Assembly (NCBI GenBank): GCA_027297025.1
Contig: JAPUIM010000533.1
Span: 1-6,225, forward strand
Direction: 5' to 3'
Origin: Bacteroidota bacterium
Lineage (GTDB): Bacteria > Bacteroidota > Bacteroidia > Cytophagales > Cyclobacteriaceae
DNA length: 6,225 nucleotides
Below are positions 1 to 6,225 of this stretch, piece after piece (positions within the stretch are counted from its first letter, which is position 1; every line of letters begins with the position of its first letter). The notes under the pieces were generated by a model. It was not told where the DNA came from. It searched no databases and saw only the letters and a list, made by a program, of their open reading frames with translations. Both the position numbers and the translations under genes were made by a program.

Positions 1-566
1 ATTATTTTATCATAACCGCACCGGGAAGATTATGGATTGCCCGAACCTTGCTGGTAGTGTTTAAAAGGCTGTTTTTGTTCAATTCCCATAAATTCTTTTG
101 TGTTAATTATTTTATAGATACTCAGCACAATGAAATTGAGGAGCAAAACCTATTTACCGCCACCGAGTTGGCCACACTAATTCCAACGGTGGGTAAGGAA
201 CCATACCAGAAGTTGATGGACAATAATTCCTGGTACACCAAATATTACCCACAGATGAACGGAAATGGTGTGGACCATATCAAACCGGAACCGCGGGGGA
301 TAATTAAAAAGGGTTTGGAATTTGTTTTGAATAATTTTTGGGGAGATCGTTTGGATCAACAGTTTATGAGGATAACCTTGAAATTCTGGCAAAACAATTA
401 CCATGAACTCCACCAGGGAAAAGATTTTGAGATCGCTTTTAAAACCCGGCGGTATGTTTCCAAAAACCATCCCAAACATTACCAGAAAAAAATAATAGAA
501 TTACACCACACACGTATCAAAGCTTTCGAACTCGCTCATAATTTGGAGGTCAGCAACCATGAGTAA
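1..566 (+). CDS. Nucleotidyltransferase-like protein, C-terminal part (5'-truncated by the window edge)
   Basis: The reading frame is open from the first complete codon at position 3 to TAA at 564-566, giving 187 visible residues with no upstream stop. The TTG at 48 is therefore very unlikely to be the true start, because the frame upstream of it (YFIITAPGRLWIARTLL) looks like continuous protein. The visible part has a hydrophobic/basic stretch (roughly visible residues 1-38), then a segment reading EIEEQNLFTATELATLIP (about 46-63), then a Tyr/Trp-rich region with NNSWYTKYYPQ and a helical, basic C-terminus. From memory, this order (C-x-NY, then NLFTA-E-A-L-P, then an N-x-W-x(3)-Y-P block) resembles the C-terminal half of uncharacterised nucleotidyltransferase-fold proteins found beside sugar and radical SAM genes. 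The catalytic N-terminal part lies outside the window, so the activity cannot be verified. It overlaps the next gene by 8 bases, consistent with translational coupling. The coding status is firm and the family name is tentative. Confidence 0.72.
   Translation, partial: YFIITAPGRLWIARTLLVVFKRLFLFNSHKFFCVNYFIDTQHNEIEEQNLFTATELATLIPTVGKEPYQKLMDNNSWYTKYYPQMNGNGVDHIKPEPRGIIKKGLEFVLNNFWGDRLDQQFMRITLKFWQNNYHELHQGKDFEIAFKTRRYVSKNHPKHYQKKIIELHHTRIKAFELAHNLEVSNHE
545..549 (+). promoter_or_regulatory. Strong Shine-Dalgarno site for the first radical SAM gene
   Basis: GGAGG lies 9 bases before the ATG at 559, inside the 3' end of the preceding gene. It is the only well-spaced, near-consensus ribosome binding site in the window, and it fixes the start of the downstream gene at 559. 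The other genes have weak or displaced sites and appear to depend on translational coupling. Confidence 0.7.
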
Positions 567-2028
567 GATATTATTCACCCACTCCTATTTCTATAAGCTG
601 GACTCCAAACAATGGAGGTTCAAGCAGCCTTATCCTCCTTTGGGAACCATTTTTGCTGCCTCCCTGATGCGGACTCATGGAATGGAAGTGGCACTTTTCG
701 ACACTAATTTAAAAGACAGTCCATCTGAAATAAAACCCTATTTAGAACGAGATAAGCCCGATTACCTGGTCATATATGATGATGGCTTTAATTATCTCAC
801 CAAAATGTGCCTCACCAATATGCGGGAAGCGGCTTGGGAATTGGCCCGCTTAGGAAAAGAATCAGGATGTACTATAATTGTTTGTAGTTCTGATTCTTCT
901 GACCATTTTGATGAATATCTGGATCATCAGGCAGATTATATAATTATCGGTGAAGGAGAGTTCACTTTATTGGAACTTATTAACCTATTGGAATCGGGTA
1001 ATACTGATGCTAAAAACATCCAAGGGCTGGCTTTTAGAAAAGATGGAGAAACCAAATTGACCGAAAAAAGGGCGGTCATCAGCCAACTGGATGAATTACC
1101 GTTGCCGGCATGGGATTTAATTGATATTGAGACCTACCGGGACATTTGGCAAAAACATCATGGCTACTTTTCTTTGAATATTGCCACTACCCGGGGATGC
1201 CCTTTTAAATGCAACTGGTGCGCCAAACCCATCTATGGTAATCGTTATAATACAAGATCACCCCAAAATGTACTTGAAGAAATCACCAATTTGTTGCAAA
1301 CTTATCAGCCGGATCACTTTTGGATGTGTGATGATATTTTTGGACTAAAACCGGGATGGGTTCAGGAATTCAGGGATTTGGTTAAGGAGCGATCTCTACA
1401 ATTTAAATACAAGATCCAATCCAGAGTTGATCTTTTACTGCAGGAGGATACCATTGATGCCCTGGCTCAATCCGGATTGGAAACGGTGTGGGTAGGGGCC
1501 GAATCTGGATCTCAAAAGATACTTGATGCCATGGACAAAGGAACCAAGGTTGAGCAGATTTATCAGGCCACCAAGCTGTTACAGGAAAAAGGAATAAGAG
1601 TGGCCTTTTTTCTGCAATTTGGTTATCTGGGGGAAGAGAGGGAAGATATTGATAGTACCATTCAGATGGTATTGGATTTGATGCCCGACGAAATCGGCAT
1701 ATCCGTTTCCTATCCATTGCCTGGCACTAAGTTTTACGAAAAAGTTAAAACGCAACTTCGGGAAAAAGCCAATTGGTCTGACTCCGATGATCTGGATATG
1801 ATGTTTAACGGGACTTTTCAGCCGGCCTATTATAAGAAATTGCATCGCTTTGTGCACAGCCTTTATCAAAAGCAAAAAGGTTATCAAAGCTGGCAAACTT
1901 TGTTGAGCAATCCTCTGCAAGTTGATCGCAAACATGTAAAATCGGTATTGGCCACGGGGTATTACATTCCCGCCTCGATTATTCAGGGATATCAACTTAA
2001 AAGGTTACAAACTACTACTCCAAGCTAG
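559..2028 (+). CDS. B12-binding-domain radical SAM enzyme (BchE-like architecture)
   Basis: This 489-residue protein has the two-domain layout of cobalamin-dependent radical SAM enzymes. Residues about 1-140 form a Rossmann-like B12-binding domain: PYPPLGTIFAASL at 24-36, a strand ending in D48, and the linking GEGE motif at 131-134. The radical SAM barrel follows, with the iron-sulfur cluster motif CX3CX2C at C214, C218 and C221 (RGCPFKCNWC). Further barrel signatures are CDDIFG, GAESGS around E315, GYLGEE at 355-360 and YPLPGT at 385-390. A helical C-terminal extension of about 90 residues contains NWSDSDDLDMMF. Family knowledge says such proteins use a 4Fe-4S cluster to cleave SAM and often transfer methyl groups through cobalamin to unactivated carbon or phosphorus, although some catalyse ring formation instead. 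The classical DxHxxG cobalamin motif is not visible, as in many relatives. The substrate is unknown. The start is set by GGAGG 9 bases upstream, and the gene overlaps the previous one by 8 bases. Confidence 0.92.
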   Translation: MSKILFTHSYFYKLDSKQWRFKQPYPPLGTIFAASLMRTHGMEVALFDTNLKDSPSEIKPYLERDKPDYLVIYDDGFNYLTKMCLTNMREAAWELARLGKESGCTIIVCSSDSSDHFDEYLDHQADYIIIGEGEFTLLELINLLESGNTDAKNIQGLAFRKDGETKLTEKRAVISQLDELPLPAWDLIDIETYRDIWQKHHGYFSLNIATTRGCPFKCNWCAKPIYGNRYNTRSPQNVLEEITNLLQTYQPDHFWMCDDIFGLKPGWVQEFRDLVKERSLQFKYKIQSRVDLLLQEDTIDALAQSGLETVWVGAESGSQKILDAMDKGTKVEQIYQATKLLQEKGIRVAFFLQFGYLGEEREDIDSTIQMVLDLMPDEIGISVSYPLPGTKFYEKVKTQLREKANWSDSDDLDMMFNGTFQPAYYKKLHRFVHSLYQKQKGYQSWQTLLSNPLQVDRKHVKSVLATGYYIPASIIQGYQLKRLQTTTPS

Positions 2029-2038
2029 GTGCTCAGGT

Positions 2039-2863
2039 ATGTTGAAGGAAGAAAATACAGCAACTCACCAACAAATTAAGGTCAATAGGGCCTTTACCAG
2101 GCAATCTGTGCATTACGATGAAGATGATAAAAAAAATCTGATATTGGCTGATATGCGCCGCCAAGTAAGGGAGCATGTAGAAAGTTTTCTCAAACCCGAT
2201 GACCGCATTTTAGAACTCAACGCAGGCACTGGTCTGGATGCCGTTTACTTTGCCGGAAAAGGGCATAGGGTCCATGCCACAGATTTATCGGATGGTATGA
2301 TCGAGGTCATCAAAAGAAAAGTAAATGATCTCCAGCTTTACTCTCGACTCACTTATCAGCAATGCTCCTATGATCAATTGGACGAGTTAAATTTAGGGCG
2401 GTTTGATTACTTGTTTTCAAATTTCGGGGGGCTGAATTGTATCCGGGATCTGGATATGGTGACTTGTCATTTCCCTTCGATATTGAAAAAAAACGGGTAT
2501 GCGACTATAGTTGTCATGCCAAGGGTCAGCCTTTGGGAATTATTATCTGTGTTTAAAGGTAACACCAGGGCTTTTAGACGATTTAACAAAAACGGAACCA
2601 TAAGCCACCTGGAAGGGGAATATTTTATAACTTATTACCATACGCTTTCCACCATCATCAAAGCTTTCGGACCTGATTTCCAATTGGTGAAAGTTGAAGG
2701 GTTGAGCGCCCTAATCCCCCCTCCCCATAAAGCTGCCTTTCCCCAGCAACGACCGGGTTTATATCGATTTCTAAAGAAATTGGACAAAAAGGTTAGGGGA
2801 CATTTCCCTTTCAATAGATGGGCTGACCACATTATTACCACTTTCCAGTTTGTGCCTCAATAG
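2039..2863 (+). CDS. Class I SAM-dependent methyltransferase (SNFGGLNC type)
   Basis: This 274-residue cytosolic-looking protein has a Rossmann-fold methyltransferase domain. The SAM-binding motif I is LELNAGTGLDA at 58-68, and the acidic residue expected to contact the ribose is D82, in ATDLSDGM. SNFGGLNC at 127-134 occupies the motif IV region, and a proline-rich loop PPPHKAAF at 227-234 and a WADHIITTF segment near the C-terminus follow. These are recalled as features of a widespread methyltransferase group common in biosynthetic clusters. The acceptor (O, N or C) cannot be told from sequence. It starts 10 bases after the first radical SAM gene with only a weak AGG upstream, so translation probably depends on ribosomes arriving from upstream. 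Two A8 runs (2129-2136 and 2486-2493) lie inside the gene, and the frame is intact through both. There are no signal peptide or membrane segments. Confidence 0.9.
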   Translation: MLKEENTATHQQIKVNRAFTRQSVHYDEDDKKNLILADMRRQVREHVESFLKPDDRILELNAGTGLDAVYFAGKGHRVHATDLSDGMIEVIKRKVNDLQLYSRLTYQQCSYDQLDELNLGRFDYLFSNFGGLNCIRDLDMVTCHFPSILKKNGYATIVVMPRVSLWELLSVFKGNTRAFRRFNKNGTISHLEGEYFITYYHTLSTIIKAFGPDFQLVKVEGLSALIPPPHKAAFPQQRPGLYRFLKKLDKKVRGHFPFNRWADHIITTFQFVPQ

Positions 2864-2885
2864 ATTCAAAGGAATGCAAGTGGAG

Positions 2886-3632
2886 ATGAACCAAACCGAT
2901 ATTAGCCAGCAAAGAAAGTCCTTTGAAAATTTATATATAAAAGTCCGGGAGTTGGAAGGGAGGATATTTAGTGATAACGAGGTAAAAGAACTCCCTCATG
3001 TTTCCAGGAACAATCCCCACTACCGAGAGTGGTACCTCAGGGCACAAACCAGCGAAAGAATATTGGCTTACCTGAAAACTCTAAAAATGCCTTTGAAAAT
3101 CCTCGATCTGGGCTGTGGCAATGGTTGGTTTACCGCCAAACTGGCTAATTTGGACCAAGTGGAGGTATTGGGATTGGATATTAACTCCAGAGAATTAGAA
3201 CAAGCAAACCGGGTTTTTCAGCTACCCAATTTACGATTTGATTATGGTGATATTTTCAAAGACATTTTTCCTGAGCAGTCCTTTAATATATGCACAATAA
3301 ACAGTGCAATGCAGTATTTCCCAGACCTGAATAAATTGCTCAACCGGTTAAATTATTTTCTTGCGGAGAAGGGAGAAATCCATATATTGGATAGTCTCGT
3401 TTACCTGCCCTATCAAGTGCAATCAACTAAGGAAAGGTCACGTTTTTATTACCGCGAGTTGGGAGTTGAGGAAATGGCCGACCATTATTTTTACCACAGT
3501 TTTGACGACTTTAGAAAATATTCTTATGACTTATTTTATAATCCCCTTAGTCTAAAGAATAACTTGAAAAAATTGATAGGACTAAAGGTCTCCCCTTTTC
3601 CATGGATCAAGATCACAAAATCTGAGTTATGA
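2886..3632 (+). CDS. Class I SAM-dependent methyltransferase (second, unrelated type)
   Basis: This protein has 248 residues from the ATG at 2886. The N-terminal helical region (ENLYIKVRELEGRIFSDNEV, 14-33, then HYREWYLRAQTSERI) precedes the methyltransferase core. SAM-binding motif I is ILDLGCGNGWF at 72-82, followed by the acidic residue of LGLDINSREL and an NSAMQYF motif IV region. The C-terminal part ends in SPFPWIKI at 236-243. It is clearly different from the methyltransferase just upstream, so this is not a tandem duplication. The substrate is unknown. The start is uncertain: the frame is open back to a TTG at 2850, which would overlap the upstream gene, and ATG also occurs at 2874. 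The ATG at 2886 is preferred because AAGGA at 2869-2873 precedes it, although at a longish spacing of 12 bases. The stop TGA at 3630-3632 overlaps the next start as ATGA. The methyltransferase call is firm; the exact start is not. Confidence 0.88.
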   Translation: MNQTDISQQRKSFENLYIKVRELEGRIFSDNEVKELPHVSRNNPHYREWYLRAQTSERILAYLKTLKMPLKILDLGCGNGWFTAKLANLDQVEVLGLDINSRELEQANRVFQLPNLRFDYGDIFKDIFPEQSFNICTINSAMQYFPDLNKLLNRLNYFLAEKGEIHILDSLVYLPYQVQSTKERSRFYYRELGVEEMADHYFYHSFDDFRKYSYDLFYNPLSLKNNLKKLIGLKVSPFPWIKITKSEL

Positions 3633-4828
3633 TAGCCCCTAAACACTTGGTCCGCATCGACCGGCTATTCAAAATTCCCTATTATCTGGTTTGGGAGGTT
3701 TATATAGGCCTGAGGGGGCTTTTTCCATTAAAAGAGAGGAGTCAAAATGTGGTGGTTTTAAAGTTGTTGGGGATGGGTAGTATTATTAAACTGGCATCTC
3801 TTTACCAAAAGTTTCAGGTAGATAAATCCAGGGTAACAATCTGCACATTCGAACAAAACCAGGCATTATGCGACTTACTAGGGTTTGATAACCGTATTTT
3901 CATCCGCACCAACAACCTGACGGTATTTTTCCTGGATAACATCAAAGCCTTCTTAAAAGTACAAAAGATCAAGCCTCGATATATAATCGACCTGGAGCGC
4001 TGTTCCAATGCGGTGGGTTTGCTCCGGGCTTTTCTTGGAGTGGCCGGTGGCAGCAAAACCATTTCATTCATCAAGAATCGTCATGACAGGCTGTTTCGTC
4101 ACGACAAAATGTTGTCAATGTGGAGCTGCACTCATGAACAGTTACTGGTTAAAACTATAGATCTTTTGCCCAAAAAGGAAATGGGTTCGGAGCTTAGTCA
4201 TGTTAACGTGCAACCAACCAAAATCCTGTTCAATATTAATGCCAGCGACTACGTTATTGCCAGGCGTTATTCCCGGGATTATTGTGGTGAGTTAATAGAG
4301 TCCTTGCACCAATGGAATCCCCATCTTGTTTTTTATTTGACTGGTTCAGAAAGTGAACAAAATTATGTGGATGTATTGGCAAGGAAATGGGCGAATGGTG
4401 ACATAGCAGTACACAATATGGCGGGCAAATGGAATCTGGACCAATTGACCAATCATCTGGCAGATTGTTTATTCTTCATTACCAACGATTCCGGTCCTAT
4501 GCACCTGGCAGCCTATATGGGCGTTCCCACCATAGCCATCTGGGGACCAACTCATTACCGGCACTTTGGTTATGAAAAGAACGCCAATGTATTCAATATC
4601 TCACTGGAATTACCTTGCTCGCCATGTTTTACCGATCCCACCTCCAAGGCAGCAGCTTTTTGTCAGGGAAAGATCAATTGTATGAGTGAGCTTTCACCTG
4701 CGATCATTGAAGAAAAAATTAAACACTTTGTCAATCAAGTGCCATCCTCCCGAAAAATATTGTTCCCGGAAGGCAAAACCATAGAATTAAAAGAGCCGGA
4801 GATGGCCCAAAAAGTAAAGTATGGCTGA
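3629..4828 (+). CDS. Glycosyltransferase family 9 (heptosyltransferase-like) protein
   Basis: This 399-residue protein has the GT-B double-Rossmann layout. The first domain begins with VVVLKLLGMGSIIKLAS (41-57), the GT9 N-terminal strand-loop. The second carries the hallmark nucleotide-sugar region TNDSGPMHLAAYMGVPTIAI starting at T285, with H292, followed by WGPTHYRHFGY. A cysteine pattern C330, C333, C345 and C351 (PCSPCF, then CQGKINCM) matches the family's usual C-terminal signature. GT9 enzymes transfer heptose or related sugars from ADP- or other nucleotide-activated donors to lipid A core or other glycan acceptors at the inner face of the cytoplasmic membrane. Two oddities stand out: an N-terminal lead of about 40 residues with a hydrophobic/aromatic patch (16-34) that might help membrane association, and Ser51 where heptosyltransferases such as WaaC usually have the catalytic Asp (G-D). 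The donor and acceptor are unknown. Start and stop overlap both neighbours (ATGA at 3629-3632; 8 bases at 4821-4828). Confidence 0.9.
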   Translation: MIAPKHLVRIDRLFKIPYYLVWEVYIGLRGLFPLKERSQNVVVLKLLGMGSIIKLASLYQKFQVDKSRVTICTFEQNQALCDLLGFDNRIFIRTNNLTVFFLDNIKAFLKVQKIKPRYIIDLERCSNAVGLLRAFLGVAGGSKTISFIKNRHDRLFRHDKMLSMWSCTHEQLLVKTIDLLPKKEMGSELSHVNVQPTKILFNINASDYVIARRYSRDYCGELIESLHQWNPHLVFYLTGSESEQNYVDVLARKWANGDIAVHNMAGKWNLDQLTNHLADCLFFITNDSGPMHLAAYMGVPTIAIWGPTHYRHFGYEKNANVFNISLELPCSPCFTDPTSKAAAFCQGKINCMSELSPAIIEEKIKHFVNQVPSSRKILFPEGKTIELKEPEMAQKVKYG

Positions 4829-6209
4829 AAAAGTACTTTTCCTAAATCCACCTGGCGCTAAAATTTACATTAGGGACTACTATTGCTCCAAAGTATCAAA
4901 AGCCTATTATTTACCTCAGCCGGTTGATCTGCTAATGCAGACTGGTTTTTTTGCCCAAAAAGGTTACCAGTTGAAGGTAGTGGATGCCATAGCCGAGAAA
5001 TTAACGGTGAAAGCCACCAATGCCCAAATAAAGGAATTTCAACCCGATCTGATCATCACTTTATGCGGGTCGGTATCTTTTGGTGAAGATGAGGCCTTTT
5101 TCCAACAATTGAAAAATGAAATTCCCCAAACTAAAATCTTATCTTCTGGAGACCTGTTTCTGGAAGATCCTGAATATTTCCTGAAATGCCATCCCTGGCT
5201 AGACGGAATTATCACCGATTTTTTTAGCGATTGTGGCTTGAAATATTTGGAGGGGAGCACCCACTTTATTAATGGATTGGTAACTAGAGAAAATGGAAAG
5301 CCCGCAACCAGTAATGGAAAGCAAAAATGGATAGACATTCCCCGACCCAGTCATGAATTGTTTAAGAACCATCTCTACCGCATGCCTTTTGCCAACCAAT
5401 ATCCCATGGCTACCGTGCTCACCAACTACGCCTGCCCTTATCCCTGTACGTTTTGTATCATGTCCACTTTGGAATTCAAAAGCAGAGAGCCTAACCAGGT
5501 TATGGAAGAGCTACTATTTTTGAAAGAAAACGGCATACGTTATCTTTATTTTTCCGACCAGACCTTTTACCTGCACCGGGAAGCCACCGAAAAGATCCTC
5601 GATTTCATGATAGAAGAGGAATTGGGATTTAGTTGGGTTTGCTTTTCCCGAGTAGATGTGTTGGATGAAGATAAAATGAGGAAAATGAAAGCAGCCGGCT
5701 GTAATGTGATAATGTTTGGCGTGGAATGGGCAGAAGATGAATATTGTCAAAAATACAAAAAACAATATACCTTGGCGCAGGTGAAAAATACTTTCGAACT
5801 TGCAAAAAAAGTGGGGATAAAAAGGATGGGTACTTTTTTAATTGGGGTACCGGGGCAAAGCGCTCAGTCCATTAAAAACACAGTAAATTTTGCCATCCAA
5901 ATCAACGCCGATTATGCCTCATTCAACGTGGCCGTCCCACGAGCCAATACCTCTTTCAGGTCTGAGGCCATTGAACAGGGATTGATTTCGCCCGATGAAC
6001 GGGTGATGGACCAATCGGGTAGTTTTATTACTATGGGAACCGGATTGGTTTCACCTGAAGAGATCATGTCTCTTAAAAAGGAAGCATACCGCAGGTTTTA
6101 CTTCCGGCCTACCTACCTGGCAAAAAGATTGCTCGAAATCGAAAATTATCAGGAGCTCAAGACCCATCTGCGGGAGGGATATCACATTTTGAAAAGTCTC
6201 ATTGGTTAA
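4821..6209 (+). CDS. Second B12-binding-domain radical SAM enzyme (RDYYCSK type)
   Basis: This 462-residue protein begins with KVLFLNPPG and then RDYYCSKVSKAYY at 18-30. A Rossmann-like B12-binding region follows, with VVDAIAEKLT around D55 and QPDLIITLCG. The radical SAM cluster motif is CX3CX2C at C205, C209 and C212 (YACPYPCTFC), followed by YLYFSDQTF, a modified GVEWAED segment at 300-306, and IGVPGQS at 341-347. It differs from the first radical SAM enzyme in lacking a GEGE linker, in having GVEW rather than GAESG, and in having AVPRANTSF at 371-379 where YPLPGTKF is found in the first, so the two are not recent duplicates. The N-terminal RDYYCSK signature is recalled from uncharacterised B12 radical SAM proteins in several phyla. 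The reaction is unknown; cobalamin-dependent methylation or carbon-carbon bond chemistry is the usual expectation. No good ribosome binding site precedes the ATG; an 8-base overlap with the glycosyltransferase gene implies coupling. Confidence 0.91.
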   Translation: MAEKVLFLNPPGAKIYIRDYYCSKVSKAYYLPQPVDLLMQTGFFAQKGYQLKVVDAIAEKLTVKATNAQIKEFQPDLIITLCGSVSFGEDEAFFQQLKNEIPQTKILSSGDLFLEDPEYFLKCHPWLDGIITDFFSDCGLKYLEGSTHFINGLVTRENGKPATSNGKQKWIDIPRPSHELFKNHLYRMPFANQYPMATVLTNYACPYPCTFCIMSTLEFKSREPNQVMEELLFLKENGIRYLYFSDQTFYLHREATEKILDFMIEEELGFSWVCFSRVDVLDEDKMRKMKAAGCNVIMFGVEWAEDEYCQKYKKQYTLAQVKNTFELAKKVGIKRMGTFLIGVPGQSAQSIKNTVNFAIQINADYASFNVAVPRANTSFRSEAIEQGLISPDERVMDQSGSFITMGTGLVSPEEIMSLKKEAYRRFYFRPTYLAKRLLEIENYQELKTHLREGYHILKSLIG

Positions 6210-6225
6210 TGCTGCCTTGGAAACC
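6209..6225 (+). CDS. Probable start of a further operon gene (cut by window edge)
   Basis: The TAA stop of the second radical SAM gene (6207-6209) is immediately overlapped by ATG at 6209-6211, forming TAATG. The frame then reads M-L-P-W-K before the window ends. The preceding gene junctions also use start-stop overlaps, so this is plausibly the next gene of the operon. Only five codons are visible, so no function can be given. A chance ATG is possible, and no clear ribosome binding site is seen just upstream. Confidence 0.4.

Noticed and set aside
177..479. Minus-strand open frame opposite the first gene
   Set aside because: It is antisense to a well-supported frame, has no recognisable domain, and is best explained as a shadow of the plus-strand coding sequence.
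1403..1995. Two overlapping minus-strand open frames opposite the first radical SAM gene
   Set aside because: They lie wholly within the conserved radical SAM coding region and have unnatural-looking protein composition and no ribosome binding context.
559..2028. Naming the first radical SAM gene bchE, hpnJ or a P-methylase
   Set aside because: The architecture is shared, but no bacteriochlorophyll, hopanoid or phosphinate genes are present and the sequence alone does not justify a specific symbol.
2488..2494. Programmed -1 frameshift at A-AAA-AAC producing a functional fusion
   Set aside because: The -1 frame ends after about 20 codons and no convincing downstream stimulatory structure or useful alternate product was seen; chance in A-rich coding sequence is more likely.
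2716..2726. C-rich tract as a contingency locus
   Set aside because: It is only a C6 run followed by TCCCC and encodes the proline-rich loop of the methyltransferase in frame, so it is adequately explained by protein sequence.
3361..3555. Small plus-strand open frame in another phase within the second methyltransferase
   Set aside because: It is embedded in a clearly conserved coding frame, with no independent start signal or domain.
5039..5765. Several minus-strand open frames opposite the second radical SAM gene
   Set aside because: They are shadows of the plus-strand radical SAM coding sequence, with low-complexity, Phe/Ser-rich translations and no recognisable motifs.
1..6225. A RiPP (modified peptide) cluster, since radical SAM enzymes often modify peptides
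   Set aside because: No small precursor-like gene, RiPP-recognition element, peptidase or peptide exporter is visible, and the intergenic gaps are too short to hide one.

Overview
The window is a single plus-strand block of tightly packed genes, with no intergenic gap longer than about 22 bases. The moderately AT-rich composition, the overlapping gene style and the general look of the proteins suggest a member of the Bacteroidota, perhaps a Cytophagia- or Saprospiria-like environmental bacterium. That assignment rests on impression rather than on any marker gene and is tentative.

Layout from left to right: (1) the 3' part of a gene that enters from the left edge, resembling the C-terminal half of an uncharacterised nucleotidyltransferase-like protein (1-566); (2) a B12-binding-domain radical SAM enzyme (559-2028); (3) a class I SAM-dependent methyltransferase with an SNFGGLNC motif (2039-2863); (4) a second, unrelated class I methyltransferase (about 2886-3632); (5) a family-9, heptosyltransferase-like glycosyltransferase (3629-4828); (6) a second, distinct B12-type radical SAM enzyme (4821-6209); and (7) the first codons of a probable next gene that begins on the stop codon of the previous one (6209 onward).

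The junctions are an 8-base overlap, a 10-base gap, a roughly 22-base gap, an ATGA overlap, an 8-base overlap and a TAATG overlap. This indicates one translationally coupled operon continuing past both edges. No promoter, terminator, RNA gene, mobile element or repeat array is visible.

Together the genes look like part of a biosynthetic pathway. Two radical SAM/cobalamin-type enzymes could methylate, cyclise or rearrange unactivated carbon. Two ordinary methyltransferases, a sugar transferase and a nucleotidyltransferase-like protein could build and decorate a glycosylated small molecule, glycolipid or surface glycan. The product cannot be deduced from the sequence. The pairing of two different B12 radical SAM proteins with a GT9 enzyme is the most interesting aspect of the window.
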